Assembly: GCA_030430565.1 (NCBI GenBank)
Contig: JAUIKS010000013.1
Span: 186,001-250,000, forward strand
DNA length: 64,000 nt
Source: Polyangia bacterium
GTDB taxonomy: Bacteria; Myxococcota_A; Polyangia; Nannocystales; Nannocystaceae
Reading direction: 5' to 3'
The position numbers and the translations under genes were made by a program. Below, in pieces: positions 1-10,846 of this stretch. Within the stretch, counting starts at the first letter, position 1. Each line of letters opens with the position of its first letter. Under the pieces are notes generated by a model. It had not been told where the DNA came from, ran no database searches, and was given only the letters and a program-made list of their open reading frames with translations.

Positions 1-134
1 AGATGGTCAACGACCACCGGACCGAGCTGAAGCTCTCGGCGGTGCACAACGTGCTCGACGGCGACCTCGACGCCTTGATGGAGGCCTTCCTGCTCAAGCA
101 GGGCGGTGACGACAGGAGCGCGGACGCCCGGTGA
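1..134 (+). CDS. prfB: Peptide chain release factor 2, C-terminal end (5' truncated)
   Basis: The last 43 codons of a gene that begins before the window. The tail reads NDHRTELKLS, then VLDGDLDALMEAFLLKQ, which matches the C-terminus of class I release factors. A tail of the form VLDGDLD..EAFL is closer to RF2 than to RF1. RF2 releases the peptide at UGA and UAA codons; the GGQ catalytic loop would lie upstream of the window. The stop codon overlaps the GTG start of the next gene by 3 bases, so the two are probably translationally coupled. RF1 cannot be fully excluded from this fragment. Confidence 0.72.
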   Translation, partial: MVNDHRTELKLSAVHNVLDGDLDALMEAFLLKQGGDDRSADAR

Positions 135-2290
135 ACGAGCGCGGGACGACGCGGCTGCACCTGCTGATCGCGTGGCGACACCTTCGCGTCGGGGACACGC
201 CCCCGACCTGGGTGCTGCCGCTGACGATCCTCGCGGTGTACCTCGTTTGCGTCGGCCTCGGCTTCTCGATCTACGCGGGGCAGGTCGGGGCGGCGTCGAT
301 CGAGGAGCTCGGCGCGATGGGCCTCGGCATCGACGCGCTCGCCAACCAGACTGCGGGCAGCGTGACGCCGCGGCAGGCCTACTACGGCATGCTCGGCATG
401 TGCACGCTGTTCGTCGGCGGGATGCTGCTGCTCGGCGCGTTGCTGTCCCGGGTGTTCACGCTGCTAGCGACCGTGATCTCGTTCTCCGTCATGCTCGGCT
501 GCATGGCGCTGGTCGTGGTGCTCAGCCTCATGACCGGTCTCGAGCACGAGCTGCGGGATAAGATCCTCGGCCAGCGCGCGCACATCCTCGTGCAGCGCGC
601 GGACAAGCGCCCGTTCGCCGACTACCTCCAGCTGTCCAAGGACATCGGCGCGGTCGAGGGGGTGCTCGGCGCGAGCCCGTACCTCGAGGGCGAGATCATG
701 GTGCGCTCCGGCGTCAACCGGCAGGGCGGGATCCTGACGGGCATCATCCCCGAGCTGAACAAGGAGGTCTCGGAGCTGCACAAGATCGTCGTCGAGGGCG
801 ACTTCGACTACTTGGCGCACCCCGAGGACATCCCCGAGCCGCAGTTCAACTTCGACCTGATCTCGCGCGGGCCGGGCACGAAGCGCGGCGACAAGAAGCT
901 CAAGAAGAAGAAGACCGGGAAGACCGGGACAAATGGCCTGAAGGGCACCTTGAAGAAGAAGAAGCCGCCCTCGGGGCTCGAACTCAGCCCGACCAAGGCG
1001 GTTCGCCCGATCCTCGATCTCGACCTGTTCCCGGAGTCAGACGAGCCCGACGGCGATGACGGCTGGGAGGACCCCGCGGTCGAGATCCCGAAGCTGCGCG
1101 CCGCCGGTGACCTGCCGCCGGCGCCCGGCTTCGAAACACCCGCAGTCGATGACGGCGCGCCGCCGGGGGCCCGGGACGCGAGCGAGGACGAGGACGGCGG
1201 CTGGGAAGACCCGGCGGTCGAGCTCGAGGACGGGAAGCCGGCGAACGAGGAGCCGAAGCTCGACATCCCGCCGCCCTTCCAGCTGCCCGATGACCCCTTC
1301 GGCGAGGACGACGATTGGGAGGACCCCGAGGTCGAGATCCCGAAGCTGCGCGCCGCCGGGGAGATCCCGGCGAAGCCAGGGGACGACGAAGACCCGGCCG
1401 AGGGCGCGCCGAAACCCGAGGGCCCGGAGGACCCCACGGTCGTGCCGCCCGAGGATGAGCCGGTCTCCACCGGCGGAGCCAAGGGCGACGGGATCATCGT
1501 CGGCAGCCAGAAAGCCCGCGAGCTGATGGTCCACGTCGGCGAGGACGTCCAGCTGATCACGCCGATCGGCCGACTGACGCCGGCGGGCCGGATCCCCGGC
1601 GTCATGTCCGCCCGGATCGCCGGGGTGTTCGACGCCGACCACTACGAGTACGACCGCTGGCTCGTCTATGCCCCGCTGCGTCTCACCCAGGCGTTCCTGC
1701 GCGCGGGCGATCGCGTCTCCGGGATCGAGATCAAGGTCGAGGACGTGGAGCAGGTCAAGGCCTACGCACGCCAGGTACAGGCGGTGGTCGACCAACACGG
1801 GCGCGAGGACCTCGAGGTCCTCGACTGGCAGCAGATCAACAGCAGCCTGTTCTCGGCCATGGCGCTGGAGAAGATCGCGGTGTTCATCGCGCTGCTCTGC
1901 GTCATCCTCGTGGCCTCCTTCGGCATCCTCGGCTCCAACCTCATGAGCGTGCTCGAGAAGGCCAAAGAGATCGCGATCCTCAAGACGATGGGCTTTCGTG
2001 ACAAGGAGATCGAGAAGATCTTCATCACCGAGGGCCTGTGTCTGGGCTTCATCGGCAGCGTCGCCGGGATCGCGGTGGGGATCGCGGTGTGTTTGGCCCT
2101 CGATCGCTACGGGCTCCCGCTGGCCGACGGCATGCCCGGCTTTGAGGAGCTCCCGGTCGCGATCCGGCCGGTGGAGGTGGTGCTCGTCGGCGTCTCGGCC
2201 ATGATCATCGTCTGGCTCTCGAGCCTCTACCCCGCGCGCGTCGCCGCGCGCATGCGGCCCGTGGACGCCATGCGCCAGAACGAGTCCTGA
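131..2290 (+). CDS. LolC/LolE-type lipoprotein-releasing permease with acidic repeat insert
   Basis: Inner-membrane permease of a LolCDE-type ABC exporter, which passes lipoproteins to LolA in the periplasm. The canonical core shows a helix around residues 112-135 followed by ELRDKILGQ, and three C-terminal helices near 580-605, 638-660 and 682-705 (FtsX-like domain, ending [16 protein letters not shown]). Two features are unusual: an N-terminal extension with two extra helices (about 28-50 and 92-110), and a lysine-rich then acidic insert at about 255-460 inside the periplasmic domain. The insert carries three WEDPxVE repeats near residues 311, 357 and 396. At 719 aa it is far longer than the usual 400-415. 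The GTG start overlaps the prfB stop. The next two genes complete the transporter. Confidence 0.88.
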   Translation: MNERGTTRLHLLIAWRHLRVGDTPPTWVLPLTILAVYLVCVGLGFSIYAGQVGAASIEELGAMGLGIDALANQTAGSVTPRQAYYGMLGMCTLFVGGMLLLGALLSRVFTLLATVISFSVMLGCMALVVVLSLMTGLEHELRDKILGQRAHILVQRADKRPFADYLQLSKDIGAVEGVLGASPYLEGEIMVRSGVNRQGGILTGIIPELNKEVSELHKIVVEGDFDYLAHPEDIPEPQFNFDLISRGPGTKRGDKKLKKKKTGKTGTNGLKGTLKKKKPPSGLELSPTKAVRPILDLDLFPESDEPDGDDGWEDPAVEIPKLRAAGDLPPAPGFETPAVDDGAPPGARDASEDEDGGWEDPAVELEDGKPANEEPKLDIPPPFQLPDDPFGEDDDWEDPEVEIPKLRAAGEIPAKPGDDEDPAEGAPKPEGPEDPTVVPPEDEPVSTGGAKGDGIIVGSQKARELMVHVGEDVQLITPIGRLTPAGRIPGVMSARIAGVFDADHYEYDRWLVYAPLRLTQAFLRAGDRVSGIEIKVEDVEQVKAYARQVQAVVDQHGREDLEVLDWQQINSSLFSAMALEKIAVFIALLCVILVASFGILGSNLMSVLEKAKEIAILKTMGFRDKEIEKIFITEGLCLGFIGSVAGIAVGIAVCLALDRYGLPLADGMPGFEELPVAIRPVEVVLVGVSAMIIVWLSSLYPARVAARMRPVDAMRQNES

Positions 2291-2304
2291 GCGAAAAGTC
2301 GCGC

Positions 2305-4245
2305 GTGGAGAAGCCGATCGAATTTTTGATCGCCTGGCGGCACCTGCAGTCCGGGTCTCCGCCGCGCTGGACCCGGTCGCTGCTGGTCATCGGGGCGCTC
2401 GCGGCGTTGCTCGGCGGCGGTCTGGTCGGCCTTGATCTCGGCGGCGTCCTCGGCGGGGGCGGGGTGCCGAGTCCGCCTGACTCCTCGGGCGCGCCGACGC
2501 AGGTCGGCGTGTTCGGGATCATCGGGCTCGTGGCCGCGCTGGCGGGCGCTGGCGGGGTCGGCTTCGCGCTGCTGGCCCGGTATCTCAACCTGCTCTCCTG
2601 CCTGATCACCGTCTCCGTCGGCGTCGGCTGCACGGCGCTGGTGGTCGTCCTCAGCCTCATGGGGGGGCTCGGCGATGAGCTCCAGGACAAGATCCTGGGG
2701 CAGGAGGGGCACATGCGCGTCGCCGATCGCGATGCGCGGAGCTTCGCGGACTACGAGCCCTTGGTCGAAGCGCTGCGGGCGCTCCCCGAGGTCGCGGGCG
2801 CGAGCCCGGTGCTGCACGGCGAGGTCATGGTCCGCAGCGACTTCAACCGTCTCGGCATCAAGCTCGTCGGGATCGAGCCGGGCCTGCACGCGGCGACCAC
2901 AGAGCTCGACGAGCGGATCGAGCAAGGGACCTACGCCGCGCTGACGCACCCCGAGACCGTGCCGGTCTACCGCCCGCTCGTTATCGACTCGCCACGCCCG
3001 CTCCCGAGCGACCCAGAGCCTGTCTCGGCGCGTGAAGCCGACGCTGATGCCGATGTCCCCTCCGACGAGAAGGAGCCGCCAAAGCCGACGCTCGAGGATG
3101 ACAGCTTTGGTGCCGATGAGGACGATGGCGGCGACTGGGAAGATCCCTCGGTCGAGATCCCGAAACTTCGCGCGGAGGGGGCGCTCGAGCCCGTCGAGGC
3201 TCCAGCCGAGCCAACGCCCGCAGCGACGCCGGAGGCTGAAGACGGGTGGGGCGACGAAGCAGATGACGGTTGGGAGGATCCCAGCGTGGAGATCCCGCGG
3301 CTGCGCGAGGCCGGGGAGCTGCCAGCGGCGCTTCCTCCGATGCCGTGGGCGGGAGACGGAGGTGCAGCTCAACCTCCGACGCGACCGCAGCCTGGGAAGA
3401 AGTCATCTTCGTCGATCAAGCGCTCGAAGGCCGAGCCGCCGCTCGATCCCCTGCTCATCGGGCGCGAGCTCGCCGCGGAGCTCGGGGTGCGAATCGGCAT
3501 GCGTGTCCAGCTGATCACCCCGGTCGCCCGGATCACGCCCGCCGGCGCCATCCCCGGGGTCATGGCCGCGCGGGTTGGTGGCGAGTTCTACGCCCGGCAG
3601 TACGAGTACGACAGCCGCTACGCCTACGCGCCGCTCGAGCGCGTCCAGGCGTTGGTCCGGGCGCCGGGTCGCGTCTCGCATATCGAGATTCGCCTCACTG
3701 ACCCGGAGGCGCTCGACGCGGGCTCGGCCGCGGTGCGCGCGGTGCTCGCGGAGCATGGGCGAGACGCGCTCGTGGTCGAGGACTGGCGCTCAATCCACCG
3801 CAACCTGTTCTCGGCCATGTTCATCGAGAAGGCGGCCGTGGCCATCGCCTTGCTGTTCGTGATCCTGGTCGCGGCGTTCGGGATCCTCGCCACGAGCTTG
3901 ATGGCGGTGCTCGAGCGGGCCTCCGAGATCGCCATCCTCAAGGCCATGGGAATCTCCGACGCGCGGGTCGCTCGAGCGTTTGTTCTCGAGGGTCTGATCG
4001 TCGGCGTGATGGGCAGTATCGGCGGTGTTCTCACGGGTCTCGCGGTATGCGCCGTCGGCAGTCGCGTCGGGCTGCCGGTCGACGAAGATATCTACTACAT
4101 CCAGCAGCTCCCGCTGGAGGTCGACCCCGTGGAGGTCGTCTTGGTGGGGCTCTCGGCGATCCTCATCGTCTGGCTCTCGAGCGTGTACCCGGCTCGCGCC
4201 GCCGCCCGGATGCGTCCGGTGGATGCGCTTCGCCTGACGGACTAA
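2305..4245 (+). CDS. Second LolC/LolE-type permease with WEDP repeats
   Basis: Paralogue of the preceding gene and probably the other half of the heterodimeric permease. It shares the opening [10 protein letters not shown] (LHLLIAWRHLR in the neighbour), the two extra N-terminal helices, the [10 protein letters not shown] segment after the core helix, and C-terminal FtsX-like helices near 508-530, 567-590 and 612-632 ending [16 protein letters not shown]. Its 646 residues include an acidic, proline-rich insert with two repeats of the same kind ([15 protein letters not shown] near 276, [15 protein letters not shown] near 323). The GTG start lies 14 bases after the previous stop. Which paralogue is LolC and which LolE cannot be decided from sequence alone. 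Confidence 0.87.
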   Translation: MEKPIEFLIAWRHLQSGSPPRWTRSLLVIGALAALLGGGLVGLDLGGVLGGGGVPSPPDSSGAPTQVGVFGIIGLVAALAGAGGVGFALLARYLNLLSCLITVSVGVGCTALVVVLSLMGGLGDELQDKILGQEGHMRVADRDARSFADYEPLVEALRALPEVAGASPVLHGEVMVRSDFNRLGIKLVGIEPGLHAATTELDERIEQGTYAALTHPETVPVYRPLVIDSPRPLPSDPEPVSAREADADADVPSDEKEPPKPTLEDDSFGADEDDGGDWEDPSVEIPKLRAEGALEPVEAPAEPTPAATPEAEDGWGDEADDGWEDPSVEIPRLREAGELPAALPPMPWAGDGGAAQPPTRPQPGKKSSSSIKRSKAEPPLDPLLIGRELAAELGVRIGMRVQLITPVARITPAGAIPGVMAARVGGEFYARQYEYDSRYAYAPLERVQALVRAPGRVSHIEIRLTDPEALDAGSAAVRAVLAEHGRDALVVEDWRSIHRNLFSAMFIEKAAVAIALLFVILVAAFGILATSLMAVLERASEIAILKAMGISDARVARAFVLEGLIVGVMGSIGGVLTGLAVCAVGSRVGLPVDEDIYYIQQLPLEVDPVEVVLVGLSAILIVWLSSVYPARAAARMRPVDALRLTD

Positions 4246-4309
4246 CCGCCCGTCGGCGTTGACACCATCGGGGCCGCATCATAGGGTTGCGCGGCTTTTG
4301 GGACCCCTG

Positions 4310-5034
<725 letters not shown>

Positions 5035-5038
<4 letters not shown>

Positions 5039-7656
5039 GTTCAACTGGTTCAACGCTGTTCGCACCGGTGGCGCAGCGGGCCACGGGCGGCCTTCGACGC
5101 GCGATCCTGCTCATCTGTTGCGTATTCGCGCTCATGGGCGTGTTCACGTCCGCGCCGTCCGAAGCCCGCGCGACGCCCCTGCCGACGCGCGCGATGGAGT
5201 CGATGTTCGACCTCCTCGCGCTCGCCGATGTCCCGCGTGACCTCTACGGCCAGCCGATCGCCGACATCCGCTTCGAGGGCAACCGGCGGGTCGAGTCCGA
5301 GGCCATGCTGCTCGAGCTCGACAGCTCCGTCGGCGAGCTCGTCACCATGCGCAAGCTCGGCAACGACCTCCGCCGCCTGTGGGGGCTCGGCAAGTTCTCC
5401 GACGTCTCGGTCAAGGGCGAGATGGCCGCGGCCGGCGTGGTCCTGACCTACGTCGTCAAAGAGCGCCCGACGATCCGCAAGATCGTCGTCGAGGGTAACG
5501 ACAAGAAGAAGCTCGACGACATCAACGAGGCGCTCGATCTCGAGAAGAACTCGATCCTCGACCTCGGCGACGTCAAGGCCAACGTCGAGAAGATCCGCGA
5601 GCTGTACATCCAGGACGGCTTCTTCCTGGTCGACATCGAGTACGCGATGCGACCGGTCGAGGACTCGCCGGGGCAGATCGACGTCTACTTCATCATCCGT
5701 GAGGGCTCCGAGGTCATCGTCCGCAAGATCACCTTCGTCGGCAACCAGGCGTTCCCCGACGAAGAGCTCGCCAAGTACATGCAGACGCGCGTGGGCGGCT
5801 ACTTCAGCCTGATCTCCAAGCGCGCGGGCGGCGTGTTCAACCGCGAGGCGTTCGCGGCCGACGCCCAGATGCTCAAGGGCTTCTACAACAATCACGGCTA
5901 CTTGGACTTCACCGTCAAAGAGCCGGAGATGAGCCTGAGCGCCGACCGGCGCTTCGTGTACCTGACGATCCCGGTCGAGGAGGGCCCGCAGTACCGCATC
6001 GGTCGCTTGCGCGCCAAGGAGGTGCTGCGGCGGGGCGAGGAGCCGCTGTTCACCGAGGAGGTCCTCGCGGAGTCGATCGACCCGATCCTCCAGCCCGACG
6101 ACGTCGCGGCCATGGGGGACATCCAGAAGATCATCCAGGACATCGAGCGGCGCTACAAAGACAACGGCTACGCCAACGTCAACGTCATCCCCGATGTCCG
6201 CCAGGACAAAGAGAACCTGCTCGTCTACATGACCCTCGAGGTCGGCAAGGGCGACCTGGTCTACATCGAGCGGATCAACATCTTCGGCAACGACAAGACC
6301 GCCGACAAGGTCATCCGCCGCGAGCTGACCCTCAACGAGGGCGACCTGTACTCCGAGACCGGCAAGGAAGTCTCGGAGTTCAACGTCCTGCGCCTCGGCT
6401 ACTTCGCCGACGTCACGATCTCGACCTCACAGGGCTCGGCGCCCGACAAGCTGGTCCTCAACGTCGAGGTCACCGAGCGCCTCACCGGCACCTTCCAGGT
6501 CGGCGCGGGCTTCTCGACCATCGAGAGCTTCGTGCTCCAGGCCCAGGTCCAGTACGACAACTTCCTCGGGCGCGGCTCGACGGTCACGCTCGTCGCCCAG
6601 CTCTCGGCGCTGCGGCGCCTGTTCAACCTGGCCTACTACACGCGCTACTTCCTCGACTCGCGCTGGAACTTCTCGATCAACATCTTCAACTCGCGCGACG
6701 TGTTCCCGGGCTTCGACCGCGGCCGCACGGGCTTCCAGTTCCAGTGGGGCTACCCGATCCCGCGCCTGCCGAACCTCATCCTGTTCGCCGGCTACGCGTT
6801 TGAGTACGTCACCATCGGCTTCGGCACGGCGGGCAACTTCGGCGGCATCTTCTCGCCCGGGTCGCTGACGACGATCCCCGAGCAGGCGCTGATCTCGAAC
6901 CTCTACTCCGACGGCATCACCTCGAAGATCATCACGCGGGCCCGCTACGACACGACCGACAACTTCCTGTTCCCGACCCGCGGCATGCGGCACGAGGTCC
7001 GCGCTGAGTTCGCGAGCAAGTACTTCGGCTCGCAGAACCAGTACAACCGCTATCACTCGATCTTCCGGTTCTACTTCCCGATCATCCGCTCGAAGCAGGC
7101 CTTCCGCGCGTGGATGGTGTTCAAGACCCAGCTGCAGGTCGGCTACATCCACGGCCCGACCGCCTCGGGCGTGCCCATCTTCGAGCGCTACTTCCCGGGC
7201 GGCATCTTCGGCCACGGCATGATCCGCGGCTACCAGCTGCGCAGCCTGGGCCCGCGGATCCTGGTCCAGAGCTCGCCGGATCCGACCTCACCGCTGATCG
7301 CGTACTCGATCGGCGGCAACCTGCTCACCTCCCTGAACCTCGAGCTCGAGTTCATGATGGTCCCGCCCGCCAACATCAAGGGTGTGCTGTTCATGGACAT
7401 CGGCAACGCGTTCAATACCGAGCCGCTGTACTGCCGCGAGCCGAACCCCGACCAGCTGCCGAAGTCCGATCCGTGCGTCGGCTGGAACGTCGGGGATCTG
7501 CGCTACTCGATGGGCTTCGGCTTCCGCTGGCAGTCGCCGATCGGCCCGCTGCGCTTCGAGTGGGGCTTCCCGCTGGATCGCCAGCAGGCGACCGAGTACA
7601 TCCAGCGCGCCGAGGACCCGGTGGTGTTCGAGTTCAACGTTGGCAACTCGTTCTAG
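5035..7656 (+). CDS. bamA: BamA, outer-membrane protein assembly factor
   Basis: Outer-membrane core of the BAM complex, which folds beta-barrel proteins into the outer membrane. An N-terminal signal peptide (hydrophobic stretch about 22-40, Ala-rich cleavage region) precedes several POTRA domains (about 75-430; note [17 protein letters not shown] and [17 protein letters not shown]) and a C-terminal Omp85 barrel. The barrel contains the loop-6 motif [10 protein letters not shown], equivalent to the family VRGF/Y, and ends in phenylalanine (VGNSF), the usual BAM recognition residue. The 873 aa length is typical. The GTG start overlaps lolD by four bases. Two Skp-like chaperone genes follow. 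Confidence 0.95.
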
Positions 7657-7924
7657 AGCCTGGTCAGAGACCCGAGATTTCGAAGGAATCGCGGGGGCAG
7701 GGTGAGGGTTCTCCGCCTGAATGAGGCGGTATTCGAAGGCTCCAGCGTCGCGGTTACCCAGCGCGGGTCGGGCGGCGCTGGCCTGTGCGCCAAAGCACCT
7801 CCACGTGCCCACGCGCCGGTCTCCCTGGAACAAATAACGCCGCTTCTGTGAATCGAGACGTGGTTCTCGCGTCTGTCCGCTAGGTTGCCGCCGCTCGCGG
7901 CGAAAGCTAAGGTGTCGCCCCATC

Positions 7925-8464
7925 ATGCGCCGTATCGCTCGATTCCTGCTCTCCGCCGCGCTGCTGGCCCCGATCGCGCTGTCCGTCACGGACGCCCAGG
8001 CCGCGGATCATTCCATCGACAAGGTCGCGGTTGTGGAGGTCCAGCGCTTGCTGCTGGAGACCACCCAGGGCAGCAAGGCCAAGAAGCAGCTCGAGACGAA
8101 ATTCACCAAGGGCCAGGCCAAGCTCGACAAGAAGAACAAGGACCTTCAGAAGCAGGTCGAGGACCTGCAGGCGAAGGCCGCGATGCTCTCGCAGCCTGAG
8201 CTGATGCGCCGGCAAGAGGCGCTCGGCATCAAGTATCAAGAGGTCCAGCAGCTCTACATGGAGCTCCAGCAGGACATCTCGAACTCCGAGGCGATGCTGA
8301 TCGAGAAGATCTACAAGAACGCCTCCGAGATCGTGACGCAGATAGCGAAGGACGACGGCATCCAGGTCGTCCTCGTCAAGTCGCCGATGAGCATCCTCTA
8401 CGCCAATCCCAAGATCGACATCACCAACCGGGTGATCATCGCCTACGACAAAAAGTTTAAGTAG
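7925..8464 (+). CDS. OmpH/Skp-family periplasmic chaperone (first copy)
   Basis: Skp-like holdase that shields unfolded outer-membrane proteins in the periplasm. The protein of 179 aa has a signal peptide (about 1-27, ending AQA), an N-terminal strand VAVVEVQRLL, a long charged coiled-coil region (about 45-125, rich in K, Q, E and L) and a C-terminal strand region ending NRVIIAYDKKFK. It sits 268 bp downstream of bamA, whose clients it would carry, and only two bases before a second Skp-like gene. The intervening 268 bp contains a small hairpin (CCGCCT/AGGCGG at 7713-7729) and probably the promoter of this pair. Confidence 0.88.
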   Translation: MRRIARFLLSAALLAPIALSVTDAQAADHSIDKVAVVEVQRLLLETTQGSKAKKQLETKFTKGQAKLDKKNKDLQKQVEDLQAKAAMLSQPELMRRQEALGIKYQEVQQLYMELQQDISNSEAMLIEKIYKNASEIVTQIAKDDGIQVVLVKSPMSILYANPKIDITNRVIIAYDKKFK

Positions 8465-8466
8465 TG

Positions 8467-9081
8467 ATGAACCGCTCTCGCTCCCCGCTCCCAATGACGG
8501 CTCCCATGACGCACATGTCCAATAGGTTCAGTCCCACGCGCAGGCTCGGGCGTTGGCTCGGCGCGATGCTCACCGCAGGCACGATCGCCTGCGCGGGCAT
8601 GGTGCTCGCGCCGCCCTCGATCGCCGAGGCTGCGGTCCCCCAGGTCCGCAAGATCGCGACCGTCGACATGCAGCGCGTGCTCAACGAGACCAAGCACGGC
8701 AAGAAGGAGCGCAAGAAGCTCGAGGCCTCCTCGAAGGCCAAGCAGCAGAAGCTCGATCAGAAGCGCCGCACGCTCGAGGCGGACCAGGCCAAGCTCGCCA
8801 AGCTGAAGGGGCAGGAGCTGGCCAAGGCGCAGGAGAAGCTACAGCAGCAGGCGCTCGAGCTGCAGCAGATCTACATGACGATGCAGCAGGAGCTGGCGGA
8901 GTCCGAGGGCCGCGTGCTCGAGGACATCTACAAAAAGAGCCAGGGCATCATCAACAAGCTCGCCACGGAGAAGGGCCTAGACCTGGTGATCGTCGCGGAC
9001 CCGAGCGTGCTCATCTACCAAAAGAAGGGCATCGACATCACCGCCGACCTGGTCAAGCGCTACAACGTGGCGCACCCTTGA
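8467..9081 (+). CDS. OmpH/Skp-family periplasmic chaperone (second copy)
   Basis: Second Skp-like chaperone, 204 aa from the ATG at 8467. An overlapping GTG at 8464 and an in-frame ATG at 8515 are alternatives. The signal region runs to about residue 57 (APPSIAEAA), followed by KIATVDMQRVLNETKHGKKERKKL, in which IATVDMQRVLNET aligns with the first copy's VAVVEVQRLLLET. A strongly charged coiled coil follows. The C-terminal part (IVADPSVLIYQKKGIDIT) also parallels the first copy (VLVKSPMSILYANPKIDIT). Tandem duplication is therefore likely. A hairpin terminator follows at 9122. Confidence 0.86.
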   Translation: MNRSRSPLPMTAPMTHMSNRFSPTRRLGRWLGAMLTAGTIACAGMVLAPPSIAEAAVPQVRKIATVDMQRVLNETKHGKKERKKLEASSKAKQQKLDQKRRTLEADQAKLAKLKGQELAKAQEKLQQQALELQQIYMTMQQELAESEGRVLEDIYKKSQGIINKLATEKGLDLVIVADPSVLIYQKKGIDITADLVKRYNVAHP

Positions 9082-9121
9082 CCGAGTCGATCGAGCGCAA
9101 GCGCTCGAGCCTGCTCGACCC

Positions 9122-9160
9122 CGAGCCCCGCCGGCCGCGCCGCGGGGCTCGTGGCGTTTT
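9122..9160 (+). terminator. Rho-independent terminator after the Skp pair
   Basis: A perfect 10-bp stem (CGAGCCCCGC at 9122-9131 with GCGGGGCTCG at 9142-9151) and a 10-nt loop are followed by TGGCGTTTT. It lies 41 bases after the second ompH stop and before fabZ, so it probably ends the chaperone transcript. Confidence 0.65.
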
Positions 9161-9222
9161 CGCCGGGGCGCCCGCGCTTGCAATCGTCGACGTGATGTCG
9201 TCTATGCTGGGCGCCACGCGTC

Positions 9223-9723
9223 ATGACCAACGAGACTGTCGAGACCACTGAGGCCATGAAGACCATCGAGACGGTTCAGATCCAGGAGATCCTGCCGCAC
9301 CGCTACCCGTTCCTGTTCCTCGATCGGGTCCTCGAGGTGGTGCCCAACGAGCGCATCGTCGCCCGCAAGTGCGTCTCGATCAGCGACCCGATCCTGCAGG
9401 GGCACTTCCCGGGCAACCCGCTCCTGCCCGGCGTGGTCCAGGTCGAGGCGATGGCCCAAGCCGCGGTCGTGCTGGCGAACCTGTCGGGCAAGTTTGATCC
9501 GAAGCTCCACAACTGCCTCTTCATCGGCATCCAGGAGGCGAAGTTCCGCGCGCCGGTGGTGCCCGGCGATGTCCTGGACATCACCGTCGAGGCCAAGCGC
9601 CTTGGTAAGATCGGGAGGTTCGAGGGCTGGATCCGCTGCGGCGAGACCCTCAAGGCCTCCGCGAAGTTCACCGCCATCGTCGAGCCGAAACCACAGGCGG
9701 CTTCCTCCGAGTCGAAGGCGTGA
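9223..9723 (+). CDS. fabZ: FabZ, 3-hydroxyacyl-ACP dehydratase
   Basis: Hot-dog-fold dehydratase removing water from (3R)-hydroxyacyl-ACP in fatty acid elongation. Diagnostic motifs are ILPHRYPFLFLDRV with the catalytic His, GHFPGNPLLPGVVQVEAMAQA with the catalytic Glu, and KFRAPVVPGD. The ATG at 9223 gives 166 aa; a second ATG at 9256 would give a length nearer the usual 145-150. In many Gram-negatives fabZ sits between lpxD and lpxA next to bamA and ompH; here those lipid A genes are absent and a lipoprotein gene overlaps its stop. Lipid A genes must be elsewhere if they exist. Confidence 0.94.
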   Translation: MTNETVETTEAMKTIETVQIQEILPHRYPFLFLDRVLEVVPNERIVARKCVSISDPILQGHFPGNPLLPGVVQVEAMAQAAVVLANLSGKFDPKLHNCLFIGIQEAKFRAPVVPGDVLDITVEAKRLGKIGRFEGWIRCGETLKASAKFTAIVEPKPQAASSESKA

Positions 9724-10445
9724 AGGTGGCCTCGAGCGAGCACGGCGCACGGGATCTTTCCGCGGACCGACCGCGACAACTCCGCGCAGGGGTGCTCGTG
9801 GCGGTTCTCGCGCTGCTGCCGTCACTGCCTGTGCTCTCCGCGGGCTGCGCAACCCGTGACTCGCGCGCGCTGCGGAGGGCCAGCCGCCAAACCGGCAAGG
9901 CGATCCGCAAGGCCGACGCCGAGTCGGTCCGCGAGAGCGTCGTGATCGGCGCGCGAGACCGGGTGGACTACGCGGCGATCCTCTCGGACGCGAGCGCGCG
10001 TTCGCGCTGGTCAGGGGCGCTCGCCAAGCCGGTTGAAGCGCGCGCAGAAGCCACGGTCATGCTGACGCCGGAGCACCCTGTACGGGCCGTTGAGGACGAT
10101 AAGAAGGGCTGGAGCTTCGCCGAGGACCCGACGGTCCTGTACAGCCAAAACACCCCTCGAGAGGCGCTGCGCAGCTTTGTGCGGGCGAGTCGCGTGGCGC
10201 GCTGGGACGTGCTGCTCAACCTCGCGCCGGAGCGTTATCGCATCGACCTGTCCGAAGACGAACTTCGCGCCGCCTGGACCGAGGGTGAGTATTCGAAGGA
10301 TCTCCAGGCTCGGCGGGATCGCCTCGCCGGACATCTCGCTGACCCGATCGTCTCGGATTCGCACATGGCGACGCTCCGGCTTGACGATGGCGAGTTCGCG
10401 CTCCTCGAGCGCGAGGGACACCGCTGGGTCGTCGTGGACTTCTGA
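9720..10445 (+). CDS. Hypothetical lipoprotein, coupled to fabZ
   Basis: A 241-residue protein that I do not recognise. A basic N-terminus and hydrophobic segment lead to a lipobox (LSAGC, Cys near residue 43), so it is probably an acylated envelope protein. The mature part has a basic stretch and then a region (about 120-241) with WDVLLNLAPERYRIDLSEDE and a closing hydrophobic strand RWVVVDF. The GTG start overlaps the fabZ stop by four bases, which makes translation coupling likely. It could simply be a small envelope factor expressed with fatty acid synthesis; no enzyme motif is visible. Confidence 0.6.
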   Translation: MKVASSEHGARDLSADRPRQLRAGVLVAVLALLPSLPVLSAGCATRDSRALRRASRQTGKAIRKADAESVRESVVIGARDRVDYAAILSDASARSRWSGALAKPVEARAEATVMLTPEHPVRAVEDDKKGWSFAEDPTVLYSQNTPREALRSFVRASRVARWDVLLNLAPERYRIDLSEDELRAAWTEGEYSKDLQARRDRLAGHLADPIVSDSHMATLRLDDGEFALLEREGHRWVVVDF

Positions 10446-10846
10446 GTTCACGGTTCGTGACAAGGTTCTGCTCGTTTCCCGCGCTGCGCGTCGACCGAGA
10501 CGAGCCCGCGACGACGCGCCAAGCCGCGCGCGATCGCGGTGGAGAACAGACCTACCGATAGCGAAGGCTCGCACCTTCGGCGCGGGCGTCAGTTCGCGCC
10601 GCGCGAAACACCAGCCTTGCCAGCCCTGGCTTCGCGATTAGGCTGATCGTGTAACCACGCGATCGTCTCGAAATGGCTTTAGGTCGAAAAAGAACGCACT
10701 CCAGGCGGTTTCACGCGGATGTTCGTACACGCGCGTCGGCGCCCCGAGCGGCCGTCGAAACGCTTGTCGACCTGGGCTCGTTGGTGGATCCTGTTGGTGA
10801 GGGTCACGCCAGCGCGCGATCGGAAACTGAAGGCGGTAGGTACTCT
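10446..10846 (+). other. Non-coding gap with weak promoter-like and hairpin signals
   Basis: About 400 bp without a convincing gene. There is a 6-bp hairpin (CGAAGG/CCTTCG, 10562-10579) that could end the fabZ unit. A weak sigma70-like pair follows, TTGCCA at 10617 and TAGGCT at 10639 with a 16-bp spacer, which would give a leader of about 200 nt before the small gene at 10847. I see no conserved RNA family. Confidence 0.3.

Noticed and set aside
808-1798. Long antisense frames opposite the LolC-like insert (265 and 253 codons)
   Set aside because: They are the complement of a coding region with strong LolC/E similarity; their composition is Ser/Pro/Gly or Asp/Arg-rich and shows no domain. 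High GC makes long antisense frames common.
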